From: CAYGTS01 sp964352905
GTDB lineage: Bacteria; Pseudomonadota; Gammaproteobacteria; JAHCLG01
Assembly: GCA_964352905.1 (NCBI GenBank)
Contig: CAYGTS010000068.1
Span: 1 to 13,875, forward strand
Length of the DNA: 13,875 nt
Direction of reading: 5' to 3'
The notes under the pieces were generated by a model, which was given only the letters and a program-made list of their open reading frames with translations, searched no databases and had not been told where the DNA came from. The translations under genes and the position numbers were made by a program. Positions 1 to 5,853 of this stretch are shown here, in pieces (position 1 is the stretch's first letter; every line of letters begins with the position of its first letter).

Positions 1-16
1 TTCGCCGTTTTTAGCC

Positions 17-54
17 CAAATATGAGCGTTCCCTGCTACGGAGTGAGTAGTTAC
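17..54 (+). repeat. Right end of a miniature/IS-like element (GTTAC terminus)
   Basis: A 38-bp end sequence closing on GTTAC. It is an exact inverted copy of 803-840. The bases before it also resemble the inner arm of the palindromic element at 4935-5110 (shared cccaaatat...gttccc...gctacgg). The element body lies to the left, outside the window. The following 8 bases (gattttac) would be its target duplication, but the partner cannot be seen. Confidence 0.7.
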
Positions 55-61
55 GATTTTA

Positions 62-146
62 CCAATGACCCATCACCTTAAATTTAACTGTGAATTTACC
101 TAGAACGTTCAGATTTGGTGTTCCCAGCTACATGGTGAGTAGTTAC
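62..146 (+). repeat. 5'-degenerate copy of the ~80-bp miniature element
   Basis: From about 90 the sequence matches the copies at 1023-1102 and 4365-4445 (cctagaacgttcagatttgg, then the ttcccagctacatggtg block) and ends on GTTAC at 146. The left terminus (GTATCTATTCAG in the other copies) cannot be recognised, so the left boundary is approximate and no target duplication was found. It lies directly upstream of the ribosome binding site of the YqjD-like gene and may have replaced part of its leader. Confidence 0.6.
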
Positions 147-176
147 AAAGCACGATGGAAATTTAGGAGGTGCCTC

Positions 177-419
177 ATGTCTGCAAAAGAAAAAACTCTT
201 GAGAATTTACTGGATCAGGAAACAATATCTATACTTGAAGATAAAATGATAAAAAACAATTTTTCTTCATCAAATTCTACTGTACAAGATATTAAAGACA
301 AAGTAATCCATTCAGTTAAAAAAGAAATTACAGAGAAAACAATTACCGAAAATCCTTATAAAGCATTAGGCATAACCCTTTTAACTGGGTTAGTAATCGG
401 TTGGTTGATAAAAAGATAG
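177..419 (+). CDS. DUF883 / ElaB-YqjD-like C-tail membrane protein
   Basis: An 80-residue protein with a charged, helical N-terminal part (about residues 1-57) and one C-terminal hydrophobic segment after an NPYKALG motif, ending in positively charged residues (WLIKR). This is the usual layout of the ElaB/YqjD/DUF883 family, inner-membrane proteins anchored by the C-terminus; E. coli YqjD is reported to bind ribosomes in stationary phase. The ATG at 177 is chosen because a perfect AGGAGG lies at 165-170, 6 bases upstream. The same frame is open back to 90, but those codons lie in repeat sequence. The next gene starts 14 bases after the stop and is probably co-transcribed, as in yqjD-yqjE. The family call rests on the NP...G...G...K/R tail pattern and on the neighbour; whether it binds ribosomes is not visible. 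Confidence 0.72.
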   Translation: MSAKEKTLENLLDQETISILEDKMIKNNFSSSNSTVQDIKDKVIHSVKKEITEKTITENPYKALGITLLTGLVIGWLIKR

Positions 420-433
420 TGTCAGGAGCAAAC

Positions 434-754
434 GTGTCATTTAAACTTTATTTTAAATTAGGACTTTTACAATGGTTGCTAATGGGCTTATTAATCATTA
501 GCATGCCATGTAGTTTTTTGGCACTCCTGGTAATCAGCCCCGTAATCACGCCATTCTGGTTGATTACTTTGGTTATTCTTGTTTTGTTATTTTGGTGTAG
601 CGTAGGTATTATTTTAATAAGCTCAATGAATAATACTTTAAAAAAATTAAAACAAGAGAATATACCAGTTGAAAAAAAGCTGACTCGAGAATTAATAATA
701 ATCGGTCTTTTACTAGGTTTGAAAAAATTAAAGAATATTGCCAAGTCGAAATGA
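434..754 (+). CDS. YqjE-like small membrane protein (phage holin 3_6 superfamily)
   Basis: A 106-residue hydrophobic protein with two strong transmembrane segments close together (about residues 9-33 and 38-62), then a basic, partly amphipathic tail with a third weaker hydrophobic patch (LIIIGLLLG). YqjE-type proteins have two membrane helices of this kind and are usually encoded right after a YqjD/DUF883 protein, as here. The GTG at 434 is preferred because AGGAG lies at 424-428 with 5-base spacing; an earlier in-frame start at 401 would overlap the upstream gene. No catalytic residues are visible. The pair most likely belongs to a general stress or stationary-phase membrane function; this is inference from family and order only. 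Confidence 0.55.
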   Translation: MSFKLYFKLGLLQWLLMGLLIISMPCSFLALLVISPVITPFWLITLVILVLLFWCSVGIILISSMNNTLKKLKQENIPVEKKLTRELIIIGLLLGLKKLKNIAKSK

Positions 755-802
755 TAAAAATATATGAGGGGTAGTATTCACAGAACTAAGGCGAGCTTTA
801 TC

Positions 803-870
803 GTAACTACTCACTCCGTAGCAGGGAACGCTCATATTTGAGGCAAGGCCATATTAAAAACACTAAAAAA
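803..870 (-). repeat. Left end of a miniature/IS-like element (GTAAC terminus)
   Basis: Positions 803-840 are the exact inverted copy of 17-54. The following ttgaggcaagg...attaaaaa...ctaaaaaa stretch matches the left arm of the palindromic element at 4935-5110 (gatttgaggcaaggtcacg and what follows). Only this end is present: after about 870 the sequence turns into an AbiEii remnant and no matching right end follows. The 8 bases before it (795-802, gctttatc) have no visible partner. Confidence 0.65.
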
Positions 871-997
871 TTTGGATCTTCAAACTGGCAAGCGGTTGCA
901 AAGGATGTAACCTACGCCCCAGGAAGTGAACTTTGCACTAGATGAGTTTGTGAGAGAAATTCAATTCATTCGCTTTTTACGAGCAGCTAGATTTTAG
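871..997 (+). pseudogene. Remnant of an AbiEii-type nucleotidyltransferase gene (C-terminal piece)
   Basis: Positions 883-909 encode NWQAVAKDV, followed by TYAPGSEL and then a stop at 943-945. The intact AbiEii at 5850-6698 has NWPAVANDVKPFLPGDF at its C-terminal end. The DNA also matches: 22 of 27 bases agree over the NW..AVA.DV block. The frame then breaks; another frame stays open to a stop at 997 (DEFVREIQFIRFLRAARF), with no clear family match. Upstream the gene is cut by the element end at 803-870. The evidence is short but specific, and it suggests a second, older AbiE locus lost to element insertion. Confidence 0.5.
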
Positions 998-1014
998 CTT
1001 GCTTTAGAATTATA

Positions 1015-1110
1015 ATTAATCCGTATCTATTCAGCAAATTTGAAGGTGAATTTACCGAGAACGTTCAGATTTGGCGTTCCCATCTACAGGGTGAATAGTT
1101 ACATTAATAC
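1015..1110 (+). repeat. Complete ~80-bp miniature element with 8-bp target duplication
   Basis: The element proper spans 1023-1102. It begins GTATCTATTCAGC and ends with the complement of GTAACTATTCACC-type sequence (ggtgaatagttac). Its centre matches the copy at 4365-4445 almost base for base. Flanks are attaatcc (1015-1022) and attaatac (1103-1110), 7 of 8 identical, as expected for an aged 8-bp target duplication. The GTA(A) start and 8-bp duplication resemble IS66-family habits, so a non-autonomous IS66-type derivative is a fair guess. It carries no gene. Confidence 0.8.
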
Positions 1111-1154
1111 TAAAATAACTGTTTGTACCTTATTAAGATAAAAAGAAAAAAGTT

Positions 1155-2306
1155 ATGCTTGCAAATGTTGATTTTTTGCCTTGTTTAATTTGCTCTACTG
1201 ATTCCCAATGCCGTTATTACGATAGTAAACAAAAAGGACGTCGTCGCAGTTTTTTTCAGCCTATGCTCAATAATGGAACTGCAAGAGCTTGGTTTGGCAA
1301 TAACATTACAGGCGCCGGCAAAAATGGGAATGTACGCAAACCTGATGTTAGTTCGGCTGGCAAGATTGCAGTTAAAACTATGCTTATTCCTGCAATAAAA
1401 TGTCATAAACTTTATAAGCCTTGGTTAGAAATATTAAATGCAAATTCATACTACCAGTTACGCAACCGTGGCTATACAAATTGCCACTATTTTTATAGAA
1501 CAGATCAGGAAACTGGCGACACCACTGTGCGCATGATTCAGCCATTCATTCCAGGCAAACAGCTTGCCTTACAATTATTCGATTTACCGATTACAGAGGC
1601 ATTGAATGTATTTCAACAGCTTGCAAGCTGTCTTGTAACGTTGCAACAAGCGCAACTAGTACATGGCGATTTACACCTTGAGAACATTCACTATGATCGT
1701 TGTACTAATCTAGTAGAATTAGTTGATTTTGGTAGAGCGACATCTGCAAACAGTAGAGGCTACCGCTTTCCACGTCCTGATTATTGGCTCCCCAAAAAGC
1801 GTGTAATAAGCATAGACAATAACGATTGTGATTCCTCTTTTGATGATGATAAATTCGCTGTAATAGCACATTTCCTGCGCTATATTTTTCATATAACTAT
1901 GAAAAATTTTGCAGCATTTACTGTTTCGCCCGATCTAAAAACGGTTGTGATGACCTTTCAAGATAACACTATGCTGCCGATTTCTATAAATCAGCAATGG
2001 CGCAGTAATCGATTGCAGAATTATTTGCAATCGCCCGCTATAATCATGCCTTATGAAAAGGTAATTAATTTCACTAATTTACCGCTTACCCTTTTCTGCT
2101 GTTTACTAAACGAAACAGCACATGCAAAGGCCAAAACATTACAAGAACATATTAACAGGCTATTAGGAGAAGAGGTTTTCGGCCAAGTAAAAATTCTTGC
2201 TAACGCTTACCAAACCAATCAAGTTTCAGAAATCAATTTTTCACAAATAATAACAACGATGCAGCAAGCTAATAATGACAGTAGAACTCTTGAATACCGC
2301 AGATAA
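1155..2306 (+). CDS. Eukaryotic-like Ser/Thr protein kinase, putative effector
   Basis: A 383-residue protein with the landmarks of a protein kinase fold in order: a glycine loop at residues 53-60 (GAGKNGNV, i.e. GxGxxGxV), a VAIK-type lysine at K74 (IAVKTM), a possible helix-C glutamate at E92, a catalytic loop HGDLHLEN at 170-177 (D172, N177) and a DFG at 191-193. A C-lobe aspartate segment (DDDKFAVIAHFL) follows. All residues needed for phosphotransfer appear present. HGD instead of HRD is common in bacterial and aminoglycoside-type kinases, so the substrate could be a protein or a small molecule. No transmembrane segment or PASTA domain is present, unlike housekeeping PknB kinases; soluble kinases of this kind in Legionellales are often Dot/Icm effectors (LegK group), but secretion is inferred. 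The start has only a weak purine-rich leader. It converges on the deaminase-like gene with a 9-base gap. Confidence 0.68.
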   Translation: MLANVDFLPCLICSTDSQCRYYDSKQKGRRRSFFQPMLNNGTARAWFGNNITGAGKNGNVRKPDVSSAGKIAVKTMLIPAIKCHKLYKPWLEILNANSYYQLRNRGYTNCHYFYRTDQETGDTTVRMIQPFIPGKQLALQLFDLPITEALNVFQQLASCLVTLQQAQLVHGDLHLENIHYDRCTNLVELVDFGRATSANSRGYRFPRPDYWLPKKRVISIDNNDCDSSFDDDKFAVIAHFLRYIFHITMKNFAAFTVSPDLKTVVMTFQDNTMLPISINQQWRSNRLQNYLQSPAIIMPYEKVINFTNLPLTLFCCLLNETAHAKAKTLQEHINRLLGEEVFGQVKILANAYQTNQVSEINFSQIITTMQQANNDSRTLEYRR

Positions 2307-2315
2307 TCATAACAA

Positions 2316-4226
2316 CTACAGGCTTAGTAGAAATCGCGATGCTAAGAAATCAGTGGCAAATTCAATGTTCCAGCCCTTCCCTGTATAAACATCAACGATT
2401 CTTTCCTTATGCCCCCTGTCCAATTCATTAAAAATAGTTGCAATATATTCTCCTTGTTCATCTAAAGCACCAAGTTCAATTAGTTTCAAAAAAACTTCAG
2501 GAGTGCCTGTCATTGACAAGAGGCATGGTTGTGCCAGAATCAATCTTTCGCGTTCGTCACTAAAGTGAGCTAATAAAACTGTATTAATATAATCAAGCAT
2601 ATCAGTGTTGTTTGAAGCGGCTGCCTTGTGGAATATATTTTGTCCTGCATGTGTTGATATTAACATTACAGCTAATGCGTCGCGATCTCCTCTTTTTTCT
2701 GTAATTAAACGTTTAACGATTTCAAGCTCCCCAGATTTCACATATTGCCAAAGAAAATATGGGGTTGCTTTAAAGTTGCAACTTCTTGAAAGAGCACTTG
2801 AATAAATGAGGATCCCTGCATTAGCAGCATCTTCATATTTATGTGGCCTGCTTAAAGAACGTCTCTGTGCACTTGAAGTTTTCGGATCTGGCTTCATTAC
2901 AAAAGCAGTTTGTTTAGGCACAAAAGATGGAACAAAGTCGCCTCTTGCTTCGCTTGAAAATCTATAACGGCGCATACCGTCAGGCGCTGCATGAAATACT
3001 ACTGCACTACGGTGGGTTGCAACATTTCGTTCTGTGATAGAAGCACCTTCAAAAGTACGGTATTTATCCCCTCTATCATCTCTAGGTTCCTGATGCGGAA
3101 AACTTGCATGACAACTTACTCGCGTTGAAGTAAACAGTCTTGCTGTTGAAGGTGTTAATAAATCCGCATGTTGTCTAACACTGGGTAAAATAAATCCATT
3201 TTCAGTAAGTGCAGATTCACATTTTGCCAATAAGCTATTCTCGCCACGAAGTCCTTGAAATTCATACATGCGTCCTTCACATTTTCCACACATGTTATAG
3301 GTACTGTGCAAATCGAAAATAACAGAGTAACATTTATGCCCGTTTGAGCCCCCTATTTTTACCTTTAATTCATTGGCAATTCTGGTAAATACCCCTTCTG
3401 CTTGCAGATAAGCAAAAAGCATTTGTTCAGCATGCGCGTATTCCGTTCCAATAGAATAAATCATATATTCTGGAACATTGACCGGCATTACGACTGCTTT
3501 CATAGAGACTGGCCTATCCCTTGTATAGGGATTTTCAGACACGACAAATGTTAATGCGGCAGTGACATAACAATTACTTGTCTCGTCCGCCGGGGTCATC
3601 TCTTCTACAGAAGTGGTTGCTCTTGCTGATCCTAAATGATTTGCCATAGCGAGTCGTTGATGCAGCGATAACCAACGTGTATCGATTGCATTTAATTCAG
3701 GCCAACTATCAGGTAATTCACAACGCCCTTCTTCACACTCGAAATAAAGATTGAGATCTGCAGTAAGGCGACGACCTGGATAAATGGCGCCAGAAAAATT
3801 TTCTCGATAATAATCACTCATTTCTTCAACAAGCGCATCACGTGTTGCAACTTTTCCGCCCGTTACAGTAAAAGGCCCAGGTTCTGGTCTTGTATTTCCG
3901 ACTACACCCCTAAAGTAGCTGGTTAAATCGAATGGCATTTTGCCTTGATTATTTTCAATATTATTAAGACAACCTAAATTTTCTACTGGCGTAACAAAAT
4001 GCCAGCGGCCTTGCATAACAGCCAAATGCAGGAGTGAGTTACGATCACAATCTTTATAAAAAGGGTTAATCCGCATTTTTTGTTTAGGATCGCTATAGAT
4101 TGCATTTACTGTATTAAGATCGCCCGTTTTAATTGCCTCTGCAAAGCGCTTAGTAATTTCAAGATCATATAAAAGTCTCTTCCATTTCCTGACAAAATAA
4201 CGCAATCTCCAAGGTGATAATGGCAT
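2316..4226 (-). CDS. Ankyrin-flanked cytidine-deaminase-fold protein, putative secreted effector/toxin
   Basis: A 636-residue protein. Residues about 24-100 contain ankyrin-like units (AIKTGDLNTVNAIY; NSLLHLAVMQGRWHFV). The middle has a deaminase signature: HAE at 265-267 (H265, E267) and CGKC at 313-316 (C313, C316), about 46 residues apart, preceded by strand-like VSMKAVVMPVN and followed by a helix. In the deaminase superfamily H and the two C bind zinc and E is the proton shuttle, so the site looks complete. Residues about 490-600 again look like ankyrin units (LWQYVKSGELEIVKRLI; NIFHKAAASNNTDMLDYI). Ankyrin repeats plus an enzyme domain is a classic effector layout in Legionellales, and deaminase domains are known in bacterial polymorphic toxins; the target (DNA, RNA, nucleotide or protein) cannot be told. 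The start has GGAAA about 7 bases upstream. No immunity gene is obvious beside it. The C-terminus (FLASRFLLSL) is hydrophobic. Confidence 0.62.
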   Translation of the reverse strand: MPLSPWRLRYFVRKWKRLLYDLEITKRFAEAIKTGDLNTVNAIYSDPKQKMRINPFYKDCDRNSLLHLAVMQGRWHFVTPVENLGCLNNIENNQGKMPFDLTSYFRGVVGNTRPEPGPFTVTGGKVATRDALVEEMSDYYRENFSGAIYPGRRLTADLNLYFECEEGRCELPDSWPELNAIDTRWLSLHQRLAMANHLGSARATTSVEEMTPADETSNCYVTAALTFVVSENPYTRDRPVSMKAVVMPVNVPEYMIYSIGTEYAHAEQMLFAYLQAEGVFTRIANELKVKIGGSNGHKCYSVIFDLHSTYNMCGKCEGRMYEFQGLRGENSLLAKCESALTENGFILPSVRQHADLLTPSTARLFTSTRVSCHASFPHQEPRDDRGDKYRTFEGASITERNVATHRSAVVFHAAPDGMRRYRFSSEARGDFVPSFVPKQTAFVMKPDPKTSSAQRRSLSRPHKYEDAANAGILIYSSALSRSCNFKATPYFLWQYVKSGELEIVKRLITEKRGDRDALAVMLISTHAGQNIFHKAAASNNTDMLDYINTVLLAHFSDERERLILAQPCLLSMTGTPEVFLKLIELGALDEQGEYIATIFNELDRGHKERIVDVYTGKGWNIEFATDFLASRFLLSL

Positions 4227-4249
4227 AATTGTTTCCTTTTTTAATCCTA

Positions 4250-4281
4250 ACTCGTACGTAACTATATAGTTACACTCGTAC
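4250..4281. repeat. Collapsed element / excision scar: two 8-bp element tips between 8-bp target duplications
   Basis: Positions 4258-4273 form a perfect 16-bp palindrome made of GTAACTAT and ATAGTTAC, the outermost 8 bases of the left and right ends of the miniature element family. It is flanked on both sides by actcgtac (4250-4257 and 4274-4281), a perfect 8-bp direct repeat. This is what remains if a whole element is lost except its tips. It lies 24 bases upstream of the deaminase-like gene start, and the TATATA in it could serve as a -10 box for that gene, though no good -35 is seen. Confidence 0.75.
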
Positions 4282-4356
4282 TAAATAAAACCCAGGTCTT
4301 CTTCACCGTTTGCAACAGACTTGTAAAGACAATGAGTTATCTTGTTTTCCATAATA

Positions 4357-4453
4357 GAAAAATAGTATCTATTCAGCAAGTTTGAAGGTGAATTGCACCG
4401 AGAACGTTCAGATTTGGCGTTCCCAGCTACATGGTGAATAGTTACGAAAAATA
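4357..4453 (+). repeat. Complete 81-bp miniature element with perfect 8-bp target duplication
   Basis: The element spans 4365-4445: left tip GTATCTATTCAGC, right tip (complement) GTAACTATTCACC, 11 of 13 matching. The flanks are gaaaaata at 4357-4364 and gaaaaata at 4446-4453, identical over 8 bp. It is too short to code for a protein and must have been moved by a transposase encoded elsewhere. It is the best-preserved copy here and fixes the family's ends and duplication length. Confidence 0.88.
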
Positions 4454-4554
4454 CTCTTAAATAATCAATAAGATAGATTGAGCGCATCACGACACATTAC
4501 TCGGGTGCTGAATTCAGCCGAATTTATATTCAGTCGCGAATCAAGTGTGTTAGC

Positions 4555-4798
4555 GGGAAAAAAATACAATTGCTTGTCTTAGATGATTGGGGTATCGATC
4601 AACTTGATCGACAGCAAGAAGAGATCTGCTCGAAGTCCTTGAAGATCGCTATGCAAAGTCCGCTACCATCATTACGACCCAATTACACACTAATAACTGG
4701 CACAACTTTGTCGGCGATGGCACGATCGCCGATGCTATTTTTATGCTATTACCATTACCGGTGAGTCTATGAGGAAAAATAAAAAACTTGACTCATGA
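4555..4798 (+). pseudogene. IS21-family istB ATPase remnant (frameshifted C-terminal part)
   Basis: From 4558 the frame reads KKIQLLVLDDWGIDQLDRQQEE, the Walker B region of the IstB helper ATPase of IS21-type transposons. After about 4623 the match moves to another frame: DLLEVLEDRYAKSATIITTQ, then HTNNWHNFVGDGTIADAIF, ending at a stop after PLPVSL. The usual IstB tail GESMRKNKKLDS continues in a third frame to the stop at 4796-4798. So there are two frameshifts, and the N-terminal half with Walker A is missing. The gene is dead. No istA is seen. The inverted repeat just downstream may be its IS end. Confidence 0.8.
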
Positions 4799-4857
4799 TG
4801 GACACTTAGTATTATTTCTTTTTTCTGGTGTTTAGGATTTTTCCTACTGTCCATCAT
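4795..4857. repeat. 10-bp inverted repeat after the istB remnant, possible IS21 terminal structure
   Basis: ATGATGGACA (4795-4804) and TGTCCATCAT (4848-4857) are exact inverted copies with 43 bases between. IS21-type ends often carry multiple short repeats, and this follows the istB stop directly, so it may be the old right end of that insertion sequence. A simple hairpin cannot be excluded. Confidence 0.4.
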
Positions 4858-4926
4858 CGTTGTAATACGCAGTTAGCAACTCGTCGCTGATTCTATTAAA
4901 GATAACGAGTTACTTATCCGCTGGCA

Positions 4927-5117
4927 CAGAGGGGCCAGCGATTCCCGCCGTATGTCTGATTACTCAAGAACAGTCAGATTTGAGGCAAGGTCACGTTAAA
5001 AATTCCAAAAAATAGCGGAGTTTATACATAATAAATAAGCACATTTTTTGGGATTTTTAACGTGAGATTGCCCAAATATAGCTGTTCCCAGCTACGGCGG
5101 GAATCGCTGCAGAGGGG
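4927..5117. repeat. Palindromic miniature element (~176 bp) with 7-8 bp flanking duplication
   Basis: The outer arms cagcgattcccgccg (4936-4950) and cggcgggaatcgctg (5095-5109) are perfect inverted copies. The inner arms, about 4977-5011 (gatttgaggcaaggtcacg onward) and 5043-5078, are inverted with few mismatches. Together they can fold into one long hairpin. cagagggg occurs at 4927-4934 and again at 5110-5117, just outside the arms, as an 8-bp target duplication. The arms share the gttccc...gctacgg core with the ends at 17-54 and 803-840, but the outermost bases differ, so this is a subfamily. It lies just upstream of the AbiE promoter. Confidence 0.75.
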
Positions 5118-5157
5118 TTAAGTTTTCCTTTCCTAAGATACCTCTTTCTAGTTATAT

Positions 5158-5190
5158 TTGATATTTATTGAATAGTGTCATATAATGACA
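5158..5190 (+). promoter_or_regulatory. abiE promoter with a palindromic operator over the -10 box
   Basis: TTGATA at 5158-5163, a 17-base spacer and a perfect TATAAT at 5181-5186 make a strong sigma-70 promoter. The palindrome TGTCAT-ATA-ATGACA (5176-5190) covers the -10 box. AbiEi antitoxins are known to repress their own operon through inverted repeats in the promoter, so this is the likely AbiEi site. The start codon at 5218 leaves a short leader of about 25 bases. Confidence 0.75.
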
Positions 5191-5217
5191 TTATCTTATA
5201 AATATTGAAGCGTATCT

Positions 5218-5853
5218 ATGAACTCAAAACTTCTTCAACAACTCGTCAGTTGGCCTCACTATTTCATCTCCGGTACTGAGTTAAAATCTATGTTGGCCGG
5301 AACTGAAGATGCCAGAAAGGCGATTATCAAGCGTGCGGTACATGAAGCTTATCTTCAACGGCTAAGACGAGACTATTATCTTATTCGTCATATTGCTAAT
5401 AAACCCATAATCAATACGTTTGAGTTAGCTCAGTTTCTTTATGGTCCCTCTTATATTAGCTTTGAATCCGCATTAAGTTATCACGGCTGGATCCCCGAAA
5501 GAGTCACAGTGACTTGTAGCGCCACAGTAAAACAAACTAAATCATTTAACACGCCTGTCGGAAAATTTAGCTTCGACAAAATCCCTAATGATTCATTTAA
5601 ACTGGGTGTTTATTACGTAAAAGAAGAAACCTCAAAATATTTAATGGCAGATCCTTGGAAGGCGATCGCGGATATGATTTACTGCCGAAAAAAAAGCTGG
5701 AAATCAATCAATGACTTGATGTTTGACTTACGCATCGAGGAAGATAGCATTAAAAAACATAAATTAGACCTGTTGGCTGAGCTCAGCAAAACATATCCTC
5801 ATAAATCCTCAAGGCAAACTTTACAGATTTTCTTTAAGGAATTAAAAAAATGA
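5218..5853 (+). CDS. abiEi: AbiEi-like antitoxin and autorepressor of a type IV toxin-antitoxin system
   Basis: A 211-residue protein. The N-terminal part (about 1-60) has the winged-helix pattern of AbiEi antitoxins, with RKAIIKRAVHEAYLQRLRRDYYLI as the recognition helix and wing, followed by the conserved FELAQFLYGPSYISFESALSYHGWIPE segment that is typical of AbiEi/AbiE antitoxin families. In characterised AbiE systems the protein binds its promoter cooperatively and counters the toxin without direct contact with it. The gene sits 28 bases after a palindromic promoter and its stop overlaps the toxin start by 4 bases (ATGA), so the two are translationally coupled. Length is near the family norm and no break is seen. 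Whether it protects against phage or mainly stabilises this locus cannot be read from the sequence. Confidence 0.82.
   Translation: MNSKLLQQLVSWPHYFISGTELKSMLAGTEDARKAIIKRAVHEAYLQRLRRDYYLIRHIANKPIINTFELAQFLYGPSYISFESALSYHGWIPERVTVTCSATVKQTKSFNTPVGKFSFDKIPNDSFKLGVYYVKEETSKYLMADPWKAIADMIYCRKKSWKSINDLMFDLRIEEDSIKKHKLDLLAELSKTYPHKSSRQTLQIFFKELKK

Noticed and set aside
90..176. N-terminal extension of the YqjD-like protein from an upstream GTG
   Set aside because: These codons lie in miniature-element sequence, while a perfect AGGAGG precedes the ATG at 177.
17..1110. Possible CRISPR or regularly spaced repeat array
   Set aside because: The similar blocks are element ends in both orientations with irregular spacing and target duplications, not repeats with uniform spacers.
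4281..4490. 69-residue minus-strand open frame
   Set aside because: It is largely the translation of the 81-bp miniature element and its flanks, with no recognisable domain.
4570..4764. 64-residue plus-strand open frame as a functional gene
   Set aside because: It is one frame of the frameshifted istB remnant; only its first 20 or so residues match IstB.
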